Positions 1-9,018 of a stretch of 64,000 bases of DNA are shown here, piece by piece. Below the pieces are notes generated by a model. The model saw only the letters and a list, made by a program, of their open reading frames with translations. It was not told where the DNA came from and ran no database searches. Both the position numbers and the translations under genes were made by a program. Origin of the DNA: Paenibacillus whitsoniae (lineage in GTDB: Bacteria > Bacillota > Bacilli > Paenibacillales > NBRC-103111); contig NZ_RXHU01000007.1 in NCBI RefSeq assembly GCF_003955665.1, positions 84,471 through 148,470 on the forward strand, in the 5' to 3' direction. Positions within the stretch are counted from its first letter, which is position 1. Every line of letters begins with the position of its first letter.

Positions 1-1718
1 GATGGCAGCACGAGAATTGTAACATCGAATGTCATCGTAACCGTGCCGCCTGCAGATACCGTACCGATATTGACACCGCTGGCGGGATTGGCGCCAGGCA
101 CGGTTACACCGTTCACGGTTACGCTGCCGGGAACAAAGGCTGTTCCGGTCGGAATATTGTCAGTAAGATTAACAACGGCGGCGATGTTGCCTGTGTTGGC
201 TACTTGCAGCGTGTAAGTCACATTGCTGCCGACAGAACCGTTGGCCGTATTGGCGGATTTGACTATGCTGATATTCGGCGCGTAGATTGGCGTGGTGACG
301 GTGTTGGACGGAATGACGCCGGATATGATCGAACCGCCCGCGACGCTTTGAAAGGTAAAAGCGGCGTTCGCGGTATTGGCAATCTGCGACGGGCTTGGAA
401 TACTGGTTACCGTCGCTTTGTACGTGACGGTGATCGATGAGCCAAACGCGAGCGATCCAAGTGGCGCCCCCGATGTGATGTCGTAGGTCGGCTTCGCGGC
501 ACCGGCAACGGTGACGCTGCCTGCGACGAAGGTGGAGCCGGCTGGCAGCGCATCCGACAGCACAACGCTGGCCGCGCTGGCGCTGCCGCTGTTGCTGACG
601 GTCACCGTGTACGTAAGCGTATCGCCGAGGACTGTGCCGGTGACGTTGGCGCTCTTGGCGACGGTGATGAGGGGCGCATTGATATTGATCTGGAGGGCGT
701 TGGCGTTAACGACATAGCCGTCTCCGGAAGTAGTCAACTGTAGAATGGCGGACGATTGGTTGTTGGCGAGTCGGGCGGATACATCGACATTGGTGATGTC
801 CCAGCCTTGCCGGCCGCCGATGATATTTGTTCCTGGAGCACCGTTGGTCGGGTTGGACGTGCCGAAGGTGCCTGTCGTATTGAGCTGACCAGCATCGTTA
901 TTAATTTGCGAAGCAAAGAAGTTGTTCGCAAAGTTATTCGGCCCGGACAAAGCGACGAGCGACGACGTGGTCGATCCGAACAACGCCTGATCGCCCGTAC
1001 GGTTGGCGTCGCCTTCCTGGGCGCTGAACAGCGCTCTGCCGCCCAAGGCGCCGGTGACCGGTGTTGCAAACCCTGTAATTGTCGTGTTCACGGGAGGGGA
1101 AGTCGATTGTACCAGTACGGCGCCGACACGCAAGGACATATTGCGAAATGGCAGACTCGTGTTCTGATAAATGACGGCGAGCGTCCAACCAGCGTGGTTC
1201 GCGGTCGGATCGCCGTTAATCACGATGGTTCCGACAACGCTGCCCGTCGTGTAAGTGCCGGCCATCCCTTGCTGGACAAGCGATGTGACGTTGGCTGTAC
1301 GTACATAGCCCAAGGCGCCGCTGCCCAGGTCGAACTCGTTGCGTGTGGAAATCTCGGACGTGATGCTAAACGTGCCGGCCGGCGTCGTGAATGAAACGGG
1401 ATTGTTGATGGCCGACGTTAAATTGACCGAGCCATTCACATACGTGCCGCCCCAGATCAGTTCAGCATATAGGACGGTGCTTCCGGCCGGCAGTGTCAGG
1501 ATCGCAGACGAACTGTTCGAGGTATACAGATTAGTTGTCCCGGAGGGGTAGCTTCCAAATTTTAATGCGGTATTTGTCGTGGTAAAGGCGCCGATGCTGT
1601 CTTGGGTTCCCGGTACCCCCTCTGTGGTAGAACGGCTTAAGCCAAGGGTGTTGCCGGTAAACGTAATCGCGCCAGTTGCGTTGAGCGTAGCTCTGACGAC
1701 GAGAGCGATGGCCCTCAC
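1..1718 (-). CDS. DUF11 repeat surface protein, 5' part only
   Basis: About 570 codons are visible and the gene runs off the left edge, so the C-terminus is missing. Residues 1 to about 335 form the Paenibacillus/Bacillus-type N-terminal domain (TGNTLGLSRS, PGTQDSIGAF, YAELIWGGTYV, GGRQGWDITNVDVSA). From about 345 and 480 two DUF11 repeats follow (VAKSANVTGTVLGDTLTYTV and SIVKSANTANGSVG), which resemble bacterial Ig-like cell-surface repeats. A role as an extracellular or spore-surface structural protein is inferred. No signal peptide is visible, which as I recall is usual for this family. The coordinate uses a GTG at 1718, three bases after an in-frame TAG. However, GTG lies inside the ribosome site (AGGGGGTGAGG), and family members usually begin like MALVNRF. 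That aligns with ATC-GCT-CTC-GTC at 1709, so initiation may really be at a non-canonical ATC. Product class is confident; the start is not. Confidence 0.85.
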   Translation of the reverse strand, partial: MRAIALVVRATLNATGAITFTGNTLGLSRSTTEGVPGTQDSIGAFTTTNTALKFGSYPSGTTNLYTSNSSSAILTLPAGSTVLYAELIWGGTYVNGSVNLTSAINNPVSFTTPAGTFSITSEISTRNEFDLGSGALGYVRTANVTSLVQQGMAGTYTTGSVVGTIVINGDPTANHAGWTLAVIYQNTSLPFRNMSLRVGAVLVQSTSPPVNTTITGFATPVTGALGGRALFSAQEGDANRTGDQALFGSTTSSLVALSGPNNFANNFFASQINNDAGQLNTTGTFGTSNPTNGAPGTNIIGGRQGWDITNVDVSARLANNQSSAILQLTTSGDGYVVNANALQININAPLITVAKSANVTGTVLGDTLTYTVTVSNSGSASAASVVLSDALPAGSTFVAGSVTVAGAAKPTYDITSGAPLGSLAFGSSITVTYKATVTSIPSPSQIANTANAAFTFQSVAGGSIISGVIPSNTVTTPIYAPNISIVKSANTANGSVGSNVTYTLQVANTGNIAAVVNLTDNIPTGTAFVPGSVTVNGVTVPGANPASGVNIGTVSAGGTVTMTFDVTILVLP

Positions 1719-1843
1719 CCCCTAGAGTGAATTCCGATAACACACAAAAAAGTATTATCAGTGTTGGCCGTAGAGAGGAAAATAGACCGATGGTTCTAAA
1801 CTATGTTTCAATTTGAGAAACATGAACGGATTAACGCAAGAGT

Positions 1844-2566
1844 TTACTTGGATTTAACGATTTTTTTTTCGTGGGGTGAGGAAATCTTTTTCGAGGGCTT
1901 GGCGAGAAGGTCCTGCGGCATAACCTCAGGGTCTGAGACGGGAGCGGGGTTCAGGCGAAGCTCCGGTGCCCAGATGGGCTCCATAAGCGTTTGTTTGCAC
2001 AAGCGCTGCCATTCAGTGGAGGTGAGCTCCTTCTTGACAACGAGGAAATGATACATGATCTCGCTGACGACATTGGGCTGCACGTACTGCAGTACATCGA
2101 GCTCTTCTTGTTCGTACCATTCGGTCGAATACGGAGGCTCGTAGAAGCGTTCCATGCGCAACAGGCGAAAATCATAAGGGATCTGTTCCACGGCATATCC
2201 GGGAATCGGCGGGCAGGTTGGGCTTCCAGGCGGCTGCGTGAAATGCGGGGTTACATAACGCGGCGTGTATTCGTCCCATTTTTGTTTGAGATAAGGGTTG
2301 GAGGCGTGGCGAAAATGATGGGCATAGGGGGCCAGCACGCAGAGGATGGCCTGATGGCGGCAAATTCGATAAATTTCGGACAGCATGAAGACAAAATCGT
2401 GCAAATAGGGCAGACTGCGGCTTGCCATCACAAACTCTACACTGTTATCGGGCAGCGGAATGCCGTGATTCAGGTCACAGACCAGATCAACGCCGGGGAG
2501 CTGTATGCGATCGATTCCGTAGAATTGCCGATGCTTATGACGGCCGCAGCCCAAATCGACATACAT
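1844..2566 (-). CDS. Class I SAM-dependent methyltransferase-like protein
   Basis: A 240-residue protein. It starts with the SAM-binding motif I almost at the N-terminus (MYVDLGCGRHKH, residues 1-12), followed by an acidic strand end (FYGIDRI) and VCDLNHGIPLPDNSVEFVMA, which fits motifs II and III of Rossmann-fold methyltransferases of the Methyltransf_11 group. A substrate cannot be named. An ATG at 2593 lies upstream in frame. I chose 2566 because AAAGGAGG sits seven to eight bases before it and the fold begins directly there. The C-terminal 35 residues are basic and low-complexity (KKISSPHEKKIVKSK). The gene lies between the ABC operon terminator and the DUF11 gene on the same strand. A functional link with either is not evident. 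The enzyme class is likely; the reaction is unknown. Confidence 0.8.
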   Translation of the reverse strand: MYVDLGCGRHKHRQFYGIDRIQLPGVDLVCDLNHGIPLPDNSVEFVMASRSLPYLHDFVFMLSEIYRICRHQAILCVLAPYAHHFRHASNPYLKQKWDEYTPRYVTPHFTQPPGSPTCPPIPGYAVEQIPYDFRLLRMERFYEPPYSTEWYEQEELDVLQYVQPNVVSEIMYHFLVVKKELTSTEWQRLCKQTLMEPIWAPELRLNPAPVSDPEVMPQDLLAKPSKKISSPHEKKIVKSK

Positions 2567-2656
2567 GCGAATTCCTCCTTTGCATCGAAGCACAATGCCT
2601 CATGCTATAATGTATGGTCAGGCTGCAAGGTCGTCCCTGCTTGTGCCTAACCTTTG

Positions 2657-2696
2657 GAAAAAGAAAACCGCCGCTCCCGGGACGGGAAGCAGGCGG
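2657..2696 (-). terminator. Rho-independent terminator of the sugar ABC operon
   Basis: On the minus strand, GCCTGCTTCCC pairs with GGGAGCGGC (small bulge) and is followed by TTTTCTTTTTCC. It lies 9 bases beyond the permease stop at 2705, so it closes the ABC transporter operon. Confidence 0.75.
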
Positions 2697-2704
2697 CTCA
2701 ATGC

Positions 2705-3580
2705 TTAACCTTTGACGGCGCCGATCATGACGCCTTTGACGAAATATTTTTGCACGAACGGGTAGAGAATGAGGATCGGCACTGAAGCGACCATAATGGT
2801 CGCATACTTGATCGTCTCCCCAATCTGGAATTGGTCGGCGGCACTGGCGCCGGAGGACATGGAGTCGGTATTGTTCGCGATCAAAATTTCCCGCAGCGTC
2901 AGCTGCAGCGGATATAGGGCGCGATCTTTAATGAAGATGGAGGCGTAGAACCAGCCGTTCCATTTTTCCACGGCATAGTAGAGAATCATCACCGCAATGA
3001 CCGGCATGGACAGCGGTACGATGATGCGAAACAGAATCGTAAAGTGGTTGGCGCCATCCATTTTGGCGGATTCCTCGAGACTCTCCGGTACAGACATGAA
3101 GGCGGTGCGCATAATAATCAGGTTGAACGTATTGACGGTAAAAGGCAAAATCGTCGCCCACAGGGAGTCAATCAGGCCTACGCCTTTGACTACAAGATAA
3201 AGCGGGATCAGACCGCCGCTAAAGAACATGGTCAGGATGACGATAAACATAAATACGTTGTTCCACATCACATTTTTACGGGAAAGCACGTAGGCGCCCA
3301 AGGATGTGACAACCAGATTCGTCGCGACGCCGAATACGAGAATAAACAGCGTATTGCGATACCCGGTCAGGATCGCGGGGTTGTGGAACACGCTTTTATA
3401 CGCTTCCAGACTGAACCCGAGGGGCCTGTACAGAAAGCCTTTGTGTGTAACGAGCTGCAAGCCGTCGCTAAAGGAGGCGAGGGCGACGTACAGCAGCGGA
3501 TACAGCGTGACCACGACAAGCATGAGCAGCAAAACGTGAATGATGACATTAAAAGTGCGATCCGATAAGCTCGTTTTCAT
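2705..3580 (-). CDS. Carbohydrate ABC transporter permease, LplC-like
   Basis: A 291-residue inner-membrane permease of the MalG/LplC type (BPD_transp_1). About six hydrophobic segments are visible, starting with residues 10-30 (FNVIIHVLLLMLVVVTLYPL). The cytoplasmic EAA loop that docks on the ATPase is EESAKMDGANHFTILFRIIV near residues 190-210. The C-terminus FVQKYFVKGVMIGAVKG is typical of LplC proteins. The start has GGAGGAGGTG upstream. The gene is last in a permease-permease-binding protein operon, 16 bases after the partner permease. No ATPase is encoded nearby, as usual for these systems, which share an MsmX-type ATPase. The substrate is probably an oligosaccharide but cannot be read from sequence. 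Confidence 0.93.
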   Translation of the reverse strand: MKTSLSDRTFNVIIHVLLLMLVVVTLYPLLYVALASFSDGLQLVTHKGFLYRPLGFSLEAYKSVFHNPAILTGYRNTLFILVFGVATNLVVTSLGAYVLSRKNVMWNNVFMFIVILTMFFSGGLIPLYLVVKGVGLIDSLWATILPFTVNTFNLIIMRTAFMSVPESLEESAKMDGANHFTILFRIIVPLSMPVIAVMILYYAVEKWNGWFYASIFIKDRALYPLQLTLREILIANNTDSMSSGASAADQFQIGETIKYATIMVASVPILILYPFVQKYFVKGVMIGAVKG

Positions 3581-3596
3581 CTCAGCACCTCCTCCC

Positions 3597-4526
3597 TTAC
3601 CATAGGCTGTTCTGGCTGATACGCTTGCTGATTTTGTTGGCGGCGATCAGCAGGGCCAGGTTCACGACGGAATTAAAGAGACCGACGGCGGCGCTATAGC
3701 TCCAGCCGAACTCAATGAGACCTTTCCGGTACACGAACGAAGAGATGACATCTGCCGTATCGTACGTGCTCGGATTGTACAGGAGAATGATTTTCTCGAA
3801 GCCGACATTGAGCATATTCCCCATCCGCAAAATAAACATAATGGAAATGGTCGGCAGGATGCCGGGCAGCGTAATGTGCCAAATCTGCTTGATTCGGGAA
3901 GCGCCGTCGATTTTAGCCGCTTCATACTGCTCCTGATCAATGCTCATTAAAGCGGCCAGATAGATGATCGATTCCCAACCGATTTTTTGCCAGATTTCCG
4001 ATAAAATATATATGGTTCGAAACAGCTCGGGCTTCTGCAGCATCGCTGTATCATTCATGCCAAAGTAAGTTAAAAAGTTGTTGATGAGACCGCCATTGTT
4101 CGTAAAATCCTTGATCATGCCGGCAATGACGATCAGGGAAATGAAGTAAGGCATATACGTGACGGTTTGGACAAACCGCTGAAACTTCTTGTTCGCGAGC
4201 TCGTTGATCAGAATCGCCAGAACAATCGGGGCCGGAAACTCAAAGCACAAGGAATACAGCGAGATCAGCACGGTATTTTTCAAAATGCGCCAAAAGTAGT
4301 ACGAGCTGAAGAAATCATGGAAGTTCTGCAAGCCAACCCACGAGCTGCCGGAGACGCCCTTGATCGGTGTATACTCTTTGAAGGCGATCAGCGCGCCATA
4401 CATCGGTGCGTAGTGGAAGGTCACATAATAGGCCAGGACAGGAACCATCATGAGGTATAAATATTTGTTGAGCAGGAAATCGCGCTTGAAACGAGTCGCA
4501 AAGCTTGCTTCCGCCGTTTTACGCAT
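3597..4526 (-). CDS. Carbohydrate ABC transporter permease, LplB-like
   Basis: A 309-residue permease of the LplB/YtcP group (BPD_transp_1), the partner of the downstream LplC-like protein. The N-terminal segment YLYLMMVPVLAYYVTFHYAP is the first membrane helix. The EAA loop is EQYEAAKIDGASRIKQIWHI at about residues 195-215. ATG 4526 has AAAGGAGAG upstream. It lies 78 bases downstream of the binding-protein gene, and a perfect palindrome occupies that gap. It should form a heterodimeric channel for sugar uptake at the cytoplasmic membrane, energised by an ATPase encoded elsewhere. Confidence 0.93.
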   Translation of the reverse strand: MRKTAEASFATRFKRDFLLNKYLYLMMVPVLAYYVTFHYAPMYGALIAFKEYTPIKGVSGSSWVGLQNFHDFFSSYYFWRILKNTVLISLYSLCFEFPAPIVLAILINELANKKFQRFVQTVTYMPYFISLIVIAGMIKDFTNNGGLINNFLTYFGMNDTAMLQKPELFRTIYILSEIWQKIGWESIIYLAALMSIDQEQYEAAKIDGASRIKQIWHITLPGILPTISIMFILRMGNMLNVGFEKIILLYNPSTYDTADVISSFVYRKGLIEFGWSYSAAVGLFNSVVNLALLIAANKISKRISQNSLW

Positions 4527-4568
4527 GAGATCTCTCCTTTCGCCGCGAGTTTGAAAAATAGAGCAAAG

Positions 4569-4588
4569 GGGAGGAGTCGACTCCTCGC
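4569..4588. other. Palindrome between binding-protein and permease genes
   Basis: GAGGAGTCGACTCCTC at 4571-4586 is a perfect 16-base palindrome that folds to a 6-bp stem with a TCGA loop. It has no T-tract. Such intercistronic hairpins often stabilise the abundant binding-protein mRNA relative to the permease part. That role is inference here. Confidence 0.5.
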
Positions 4589-4604
4589 CCTCCGCAGGTC
4601 AAGC

Positions 4605-6266
4605 TTAGCGTTTGTTATAGCGGTCCAAGGAGGCTTTCTTGATTTCAATGGCGCGATCGAGTTTAACGGATTTGAATTTTTCGACGTATTTGTCGAAGGC
4701 ATCCACAGGCTCTGTGCCTAGAATGATTTTCAGCGTCATTTCGTCAACCAATGTATCGATGTCAGTCATAATTTTCGCAAGCTCTGTACTTTCTTCAGGC
4801 GTAGCGGTAATTGGCGGCAGCTTGTGCTTGTCAACATCCGTTTTCGACCAAGTTGTTACGGCATCGCGCTGTGTTTGCAGGGCAAGATACTGTTCGATAT
4901 AGCGTTTGTCTTGCACGAACGGTCCGTTGTGATTGCCGCGGATATAGAGCGCCATCGCTTGCGCAGGAGCCAGTTTATCCGGATTCTTCATCAGCAGATC
5001 GGTGTATTTCGGATAGTTGTTCTCCATGTTATAAGAAACACCGGCTGTACCGAAGTTGAAAAGCATATGGCCTTCATCGGAGTAGCCGTAGTCCAGCAAT
5101 TTGGCTGCAAGCTCAATGTTCTTGGAGCTGGCGGTGATCGCCACGGAACCGCCCGGGGCGTTGGCAGGGTCTTTTTGGCCGTACATCGCAATATCGCCTT
5201 TTTTCAGCACAGGATACGGAGCGCCGATGAGCACGCCTTTCGGATCTTTGGCCGTGATCAGCGGCTGCCATTTGCCGATACCGCCGCCTGCGTTCTGTAC
5301 CGTGACGCCGGTTGCGCCGGAAGCCATATTGGCATCCAAGGCTTTGGAATCTGCCGTCGCGAAGTTTTTGTCAATCAGACCTTCTTCATACCATTTATGG
5401 AACGTTGCAAGGAAGTCTTTGTACCCTTTTTCGGCAGGTCCAAATTTGATGGCGCCTTTATCGTCGATGAAGAAGTCACGGGTGACGCCGAATGCACTGG
5501 CGAAAGCGCCGTTAGCAAGCTCGTTGAACGGTCTTGGCACGGAGACGACGGAGAACGCTGCCGTTGCGCCTTTCTTTTCTTTAAATGCTTTCAGCGTCGT
5601 ATACCAGTCGTCGATCGTTTGCGGAACCGGCAGACCCAGATCGTCGAGCCAATCTTTGCGCACAATCGGCCCTTGGAAGACACGCAGATAGTCGTCACCG
5701 CGGATGAACGGGAACACATAGTAGCTGCCATTGTCCGTTTTCACTTGCTTGTCGACATCCGGGTGTTCTTTCAAATATTTCTTGAAGTTTGGCGCATATT
5801 TATCGATTGTATCGTTAAGCTTCAGAATATAGCCGTCTTTGATCGCCTTCTCCGGGCCGCCCGGGAAGTCGCCTTGGAAGTTGAATTCAATCATGTCCGG
5901 CAGATCGCCGGAAGCCAGCATGACGTTCAGCGCTTGCTTGCCCTGATTCGTCGGCGGGGTCAAGAATTTCAGGTTGACGCCGGTCGCCTTCTGCCAATTT
6001 TGATAGAATGGCACATCGGCTTGCGCGGATTTCACCCCGACCAGATTGCCGGTAATTTCGGCCCAGTACGTTAATGTTTTATCCGTTTTCAGCGGATATG
6101 TGACAGCGGCGGCGGCAGGACTGGTTGTCGTACCGGAACCGCCGGAGGAAGCGGCAGGACTCGAGCTGCCGGAAGGCGACGAAGAATTAGACGAACATGC
6201 AACAACGAGACTTCCCATTAAGGATGTAGCAACAAGCACAGTGAATACCTTTTTGTTTCTTTTCAT
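4605..6266 (-). CDS. Extracellular sugar-binding lipoprotein, LplA-like
   Basis: A 553-residue solute-binding protein of the LplA/YtcQ family (SBP_bac_1-like). The N-terminus has a basic region, a hydrophobic core and a lipobox (SLVVAC) with the lipidated cysteine at residue 24. A Ser/Pro/Gly/Thr-rich linker of about 30 residues follows. The mature part contains blocks typical of oligosaccharide binding proteins (MLASGDLPDMIEF, VRKDWLDDLGLPVPQTIDDW). GGAGG lies upstream of the ATG. It is first in the operon with two permeases, and a near-perfect cre site lies about 70 bases upstream of the start, so CcpA-dependent catabolite repression is expected. The likely inducer-sensing partner is the AraC-type membrane regulator upstream. 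The sugar is unknown. Confidence 0.93.
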   Translation of the reverse strand: MKRNKKVFTVLVATSLMGSLVVACSSNSSSPSGSSSPAASSGGSGTTTSPAAAAVTYPLKTDKTLTYWAEITGNLVGVKSAQADVPFYQNWQKATGVNLKFLTPPTNQGKQALNVMLASGDLPDMIEFNFQGDFPGGPEKAIKDGYILKLNDTIDKYAPNFKKYLKEHPDVDKQVKTDNGSYYVFPFIRGDDYLRVFQGPIVRKDWLDDLGLPVPQTIDDWYTTLKAFKEKKGATAAFSVVSVPRPFNELANGAFASAFGVTRDFFIDDKGAIKFGPAEKGYKDFLATFHKWYEEGLIDKNFATADSKALDANMASGATGVTVQNAGGGIGKWQPLITAKDPKGVLIGAPYPVLKKGDIAMYGQKDPANAPGGSVAITASSKNIELAAKLLDYGYSDEGHMLFNFGTAGVSYNMENNYPKYTDLLMKNPDKLAPAQAMALYIRGNHNGPFVQDKRYIEQYLALQTQRDAVTTWSKTDVDKHKLPPITATPEESTELAKIMTDIDTLVDEMTLKIILGTEPVDAFDKYVEKFKSVKLDRAIEIKKASLDRYNKR

Positions 6267-6337
6267 GAGACGACCTCCTTGAAAAAGATGGGCTGAGCTT
6301 CTGCGTCTGGTCTAGCTGTGTTGATAATCCAACTATA

Positions 6338-6351
6338 TGATAACGCTTTCA
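6338..6351 (-). promoter_or_regulatory. cre site (CcpA) of the sugar ABC operon
   Basis: The minus-strand sequence TGAAAGCGTTATCA fits the Bacillus cre consensus TGWAARCGYTWNCW in nearly every position. It lies 72 bases upstream of the binding-protein start. Confidence 0.75.
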
Positions 6352-6523
6352 AAATAACTATCTTGAAAAAAGCCAATCGCGTCTCGAAAATTGGGTTCAT
6401 GCTCTACAAAATGTCCAATTCCTTCTTGAAAAAAGCCAAAATGGAGGCGGAATCATCCGTTTATTTAAGAAAAAGGGCCGGTTCTCACCGGCTCCTGCTT
6501 TGTTTTGCGCCTATAGGATGGTC

Positions 6524-8896
6524 TCATCTTTGCTCAACCAATTCTTTGTATTTGCCTGGCGTAATGCCCTCTACCTTCTTGAAAACGCGGATGAACGCGT
6601 TAATATCGTTAAAGCCGACCCCATAGGCGGCATCGCCGACCGATTGTTCCTCCTGCATCAGGAGCTGCTTGGACTTCTCGATCCGCACTTTGTTGATACG
6701 GTCCAGCAAGCCTTCGCCGGCATGGTCCTTGAATAACTTGGACAGGTAGGTCGCTTTCCGGTCAAAATGGCTGCCGATCATGGACACATTCAGATTCGCA
6801 TCGGCGTAATTGTGCTCAATGTAGCTATTCACTTGATCGACGAGCTGCTGCATCGCTTTCTGCTTGGTCAGCGTTTGGGCATGCTGGCGCTTGGAAACGG
6901 TGTGCGCGCACACAAGTTCGAGCATCTCACTCAGCTGCTGCTTGATTTCATCCTTGGACTTGCTTTGCAGCAGCCGCTCGACCTGCTTCGGATGGCGAAT
7001 AAAGAAGCTTTCCTGCAAGCCGCCGGTATCGTTCAAGCAAGTCATGAGCGTAGACAGCATATTTTGCAGCAGCAGTCGCGTCATGGCAATCGAACTGCCG
7101 GCATCTTGAAAATTTCGGTCTAAAATTTCGTTTATAATGTGCTGGGCTTCCGTAAGCTCCCCGAATTTGGCGGCATTGAGCAGTTGCTGTTCGAGCTGCA
7201 TCGGATAATAATAGCCGCTTGGGTTGTCGCAGGCCGTATGCGCGATGAGATCCGGATACGCAAGAATATCGGCGTCTCCCACAACAAGCTTATAGGTCAT
7301 CGCATCAAGCGCTTCAAGGAACGCCTGCGGCACGAACTGGATATGCTCATAGGTGCTTGAGATGGAAATCGTCAGGTTTATGCCGTACGTGGAAGCCAGA
7401 AACTGCCGGGCTTCGTCGGCAATGCGCACGAGCTCGTTCTTGGCGCTTTGCTCATCCTCCATCGTGAGGTTTACTAAGCAGGCCAGTGAATCGTCGATTT
7501 CAGCGGCATAGCCGCGGTGCTGAGCGGAGAGCAGCTCTTCTACCACATTGCTGACGATGAAGTGCAGCAGCTTCCATTTCTCTTCCTCCGTTGACAGGGT
7601 GACGCGTTCAAAGAACGTTTCGCTTTTGTCCACGACGAACAGCATGACGGCGAATTGCTTCCGGTCGAGCTTCATCTCGAACGTAGTGAGCGCTTCGGCG
7701 ACCGGGATTCGTCCGTCGAGCTTGCCGCGAAGCAGCTTCTCAACGAAATGGGAGCGGACGATGTGCCGCTGCTGCTCCATTTTGCTTTTGAAATCGGCCA
7801 TTTCATCCAGGGTATGGTTTACAGCTTCTTGGATAAAATGAAACTCGTTAAACCGGTTGGCCGATTGCAGCACTTCCTTCTTCGCGAATGCCTGGACAAG
7901 CCGGCGTACGGGATGATAGTTGCGGCGAAGGAAGAACAGCGTCAGAATGCCGCCGCCCAGCAGCGAGATCAGCATACTGAGATACGTCAAATTCCGAACG
8001 TGGGAAGCCTTTTGCCAATAGATCGCACTTGGCATGATGGAGACGTATTTGAGCTTCGAACGCGGAGACTGAATCGAGAAGACCTCGTACTCATCGCCGT
8101 TCGGGGCCGTGTAATTGAAATTCGGATTCGCAATTAACTTGTCGTATGGAAAAGTGGCAGGCATCGCGATCTCCGAATTGGAGGCGAGCACTGTATTGAA
8201 TTCATTCAGAATCAACACATGCCCCTCATTGAAAACCTCCATGTTCTGAATGGCACTCAGAATGCGCGATTGATCCACCATGATGACGTTTGTCGCACTC
8301 GGTTGCCCGTGATCGAGCGGATACGTGCTGATGTAGGCGACGGACTTCTGCAACGAATTGTCTTCCGCAATGCGCGTTATCGGAATGAAGCCTTTGAAAT
8401 TCGGTTGGGTCATCATTAATTGCCAAGAGTTGTAAGACCATTTATTGTTCTTGTGGAGCGTCTCATAAGCAAATTCTGTCGTCCGGACCGTCGACGGCAA
8501 AATAACGGATTGATCTTTATTCAAATAGATGTAAAAGGAATCGATTAAGGGATAGGAGGTTTTGTACTGCGCAAGGGTGCGGGCAATTTGATAGGTGTCG
8601 TATCGATAGTCTTTGGGAAAGGCTTCGTATTTATTGGAATAGAGCAGTTCTTGCAAGTTGACGTTCCATGTAATTTCAAAATTCAGCTGTTCCATCGCTT
8701 TAAACTGATTGTCCATCACTTCGCGGACTTGCTTGAGGAGAGAATCGTTCGCCTGTTGAATTTCTTCCTTGAGCGTCCGATTGGATTCAAAGTAGAGCAG
8801 AAGCCCGATCACGACGGGCAGCAGCAAAATCACGATATACGAAATCAACCAGGTCAGCACGATGCTCTGTCGATTAAAGAAGAGAAGTTTTCGCAT
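6524..8896 (-). CDS. Membrane-bound AraC-family regulator, YesN-like
   Basis: A 790-residue protein with an N-terminal transmembrane helix (about residues 12-34, IVLTWLISYIVILLLPVVIG). An extracellular sensor-like region of about 260 residues follows, then a second helix near 300-320 (LSMLISLLGGGILTLFFLRR). The C-terminal AraC-type double helix-turn-helix covers about 690-788 (NVSMIGSHFDRKATYLSKLF, FNDINAFIRVFKKVEGITPG). This one-protein sensor/regulator layout is typical of Paenibacillus regulators of neighbouring LplABC transporters. AGAGGGG precedes the ATG. It is encoded just upstream of the ABC operon on the same strand with a gap of about 260 bases that holds the operon's cre site. The gene has its own cre site. 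The inferred role is to sense an external sugar and activate the ABC operon. Confidence 0.9.
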   Translation of the reverse strand: MRKLLFFNRQSIVLTWLISYIVILLLPVVIGLLLYFESNRTLKEEIQQANDSLLKQVREVMDNQFKAMEQLNFEITWNVNLQELLYSNKYEAFPKDYRYDTYQIARTLAQYKTSYPLIDSFYIYLNKDQSVILPSTVRTTEFAYETLHKNNKWSYNSWQLMMTQPNFKGFIPITRIAEDNSLQKSVAYISTYPLDHGQPSATNVIMVDQSRILSAIQNMEVFNEGHVLILNEFNTVLASNSEIAMPATFPYDKLIANPNFNYTAPNGDEYEVFSIQSPRSKLKYVSIMPSAIYWQKASHVRNLTYLSMLISLLGGGILTLFFLRRNYHPVRRLVQAFAKKEVLQSANRFNEFHFIQEAVNHTLDEMADFKSKMEQQRHIVRSHFVEKLLRGKLDGRIPVAEALTTFEMKLDRKQFAVMLFVVDKSETFFERVTLSTEEEKWKLLHFIVSNVVEELLSAQHRGYAAEIDDSLACLVNLTMEDEQSAKNELVRIADEARQFLASTYGINLTISISSTYEHIQFVPQAFLEALDAMTYKLVVGDADILAYPDLIAHTACDNPSGYYYPMQLEQQLLNAAKFGELTEAQHIINEILDRNFQDAGSSIAMTRLLLQNMLSTLMTCLNDTGGLQESFFIRHPKQVERLLQSKSKDEIKQQLSEMLELVCAHTVSKRQHAQTLTKQKAMQQLVDQVNSYIEHNYADANLNVSMIGSHFDRKATYLSKLFKDHAGEGLLDRINKVRIEKSKQLLMQEEQSVGDAAYGVGFNDINAFIRVFKKVEGITPGKYKELVEQR

Positions 8897-8945
8897 GTGA
8901 ACAGCCCCTCTCTATGTCAATGAAATATCGTTTGCAACTTAGAAA

Positions 8946-8959
8946 TGATAGCGTTCTCA
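8946..8959 (-). promoter_or_regulatory. cre site (CcpA) before the membrane AraC regulator
   Basis: TGATAGCGTTCTCA (minus strand TGAGAACGCTATCA) matches the conserved positions of cre. It lies about 50 bases upstream of the regulator start, in the promoter zone. Confidence 0.6.
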
Positions 8960-9018
8960 TTCTATTGTAGGCCCTTCCTCACCTTGCGTCAACGACGGAA
9001 AGTGAGGTGTGCCGATTG

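Noticed and set aside
4824..6074. A 416-codon plus-strand frame opposite the sugar-binding lipoprotein
   Set aside because: Shadow of the real gene; no ribosome site or family.
8980..9007. CCTCAC/GTGAGG inverted repeat after the MFS gene as a terminator
   Set aside because: Six-bp stem with a large loop and no T-tract; not listed as a terminator.
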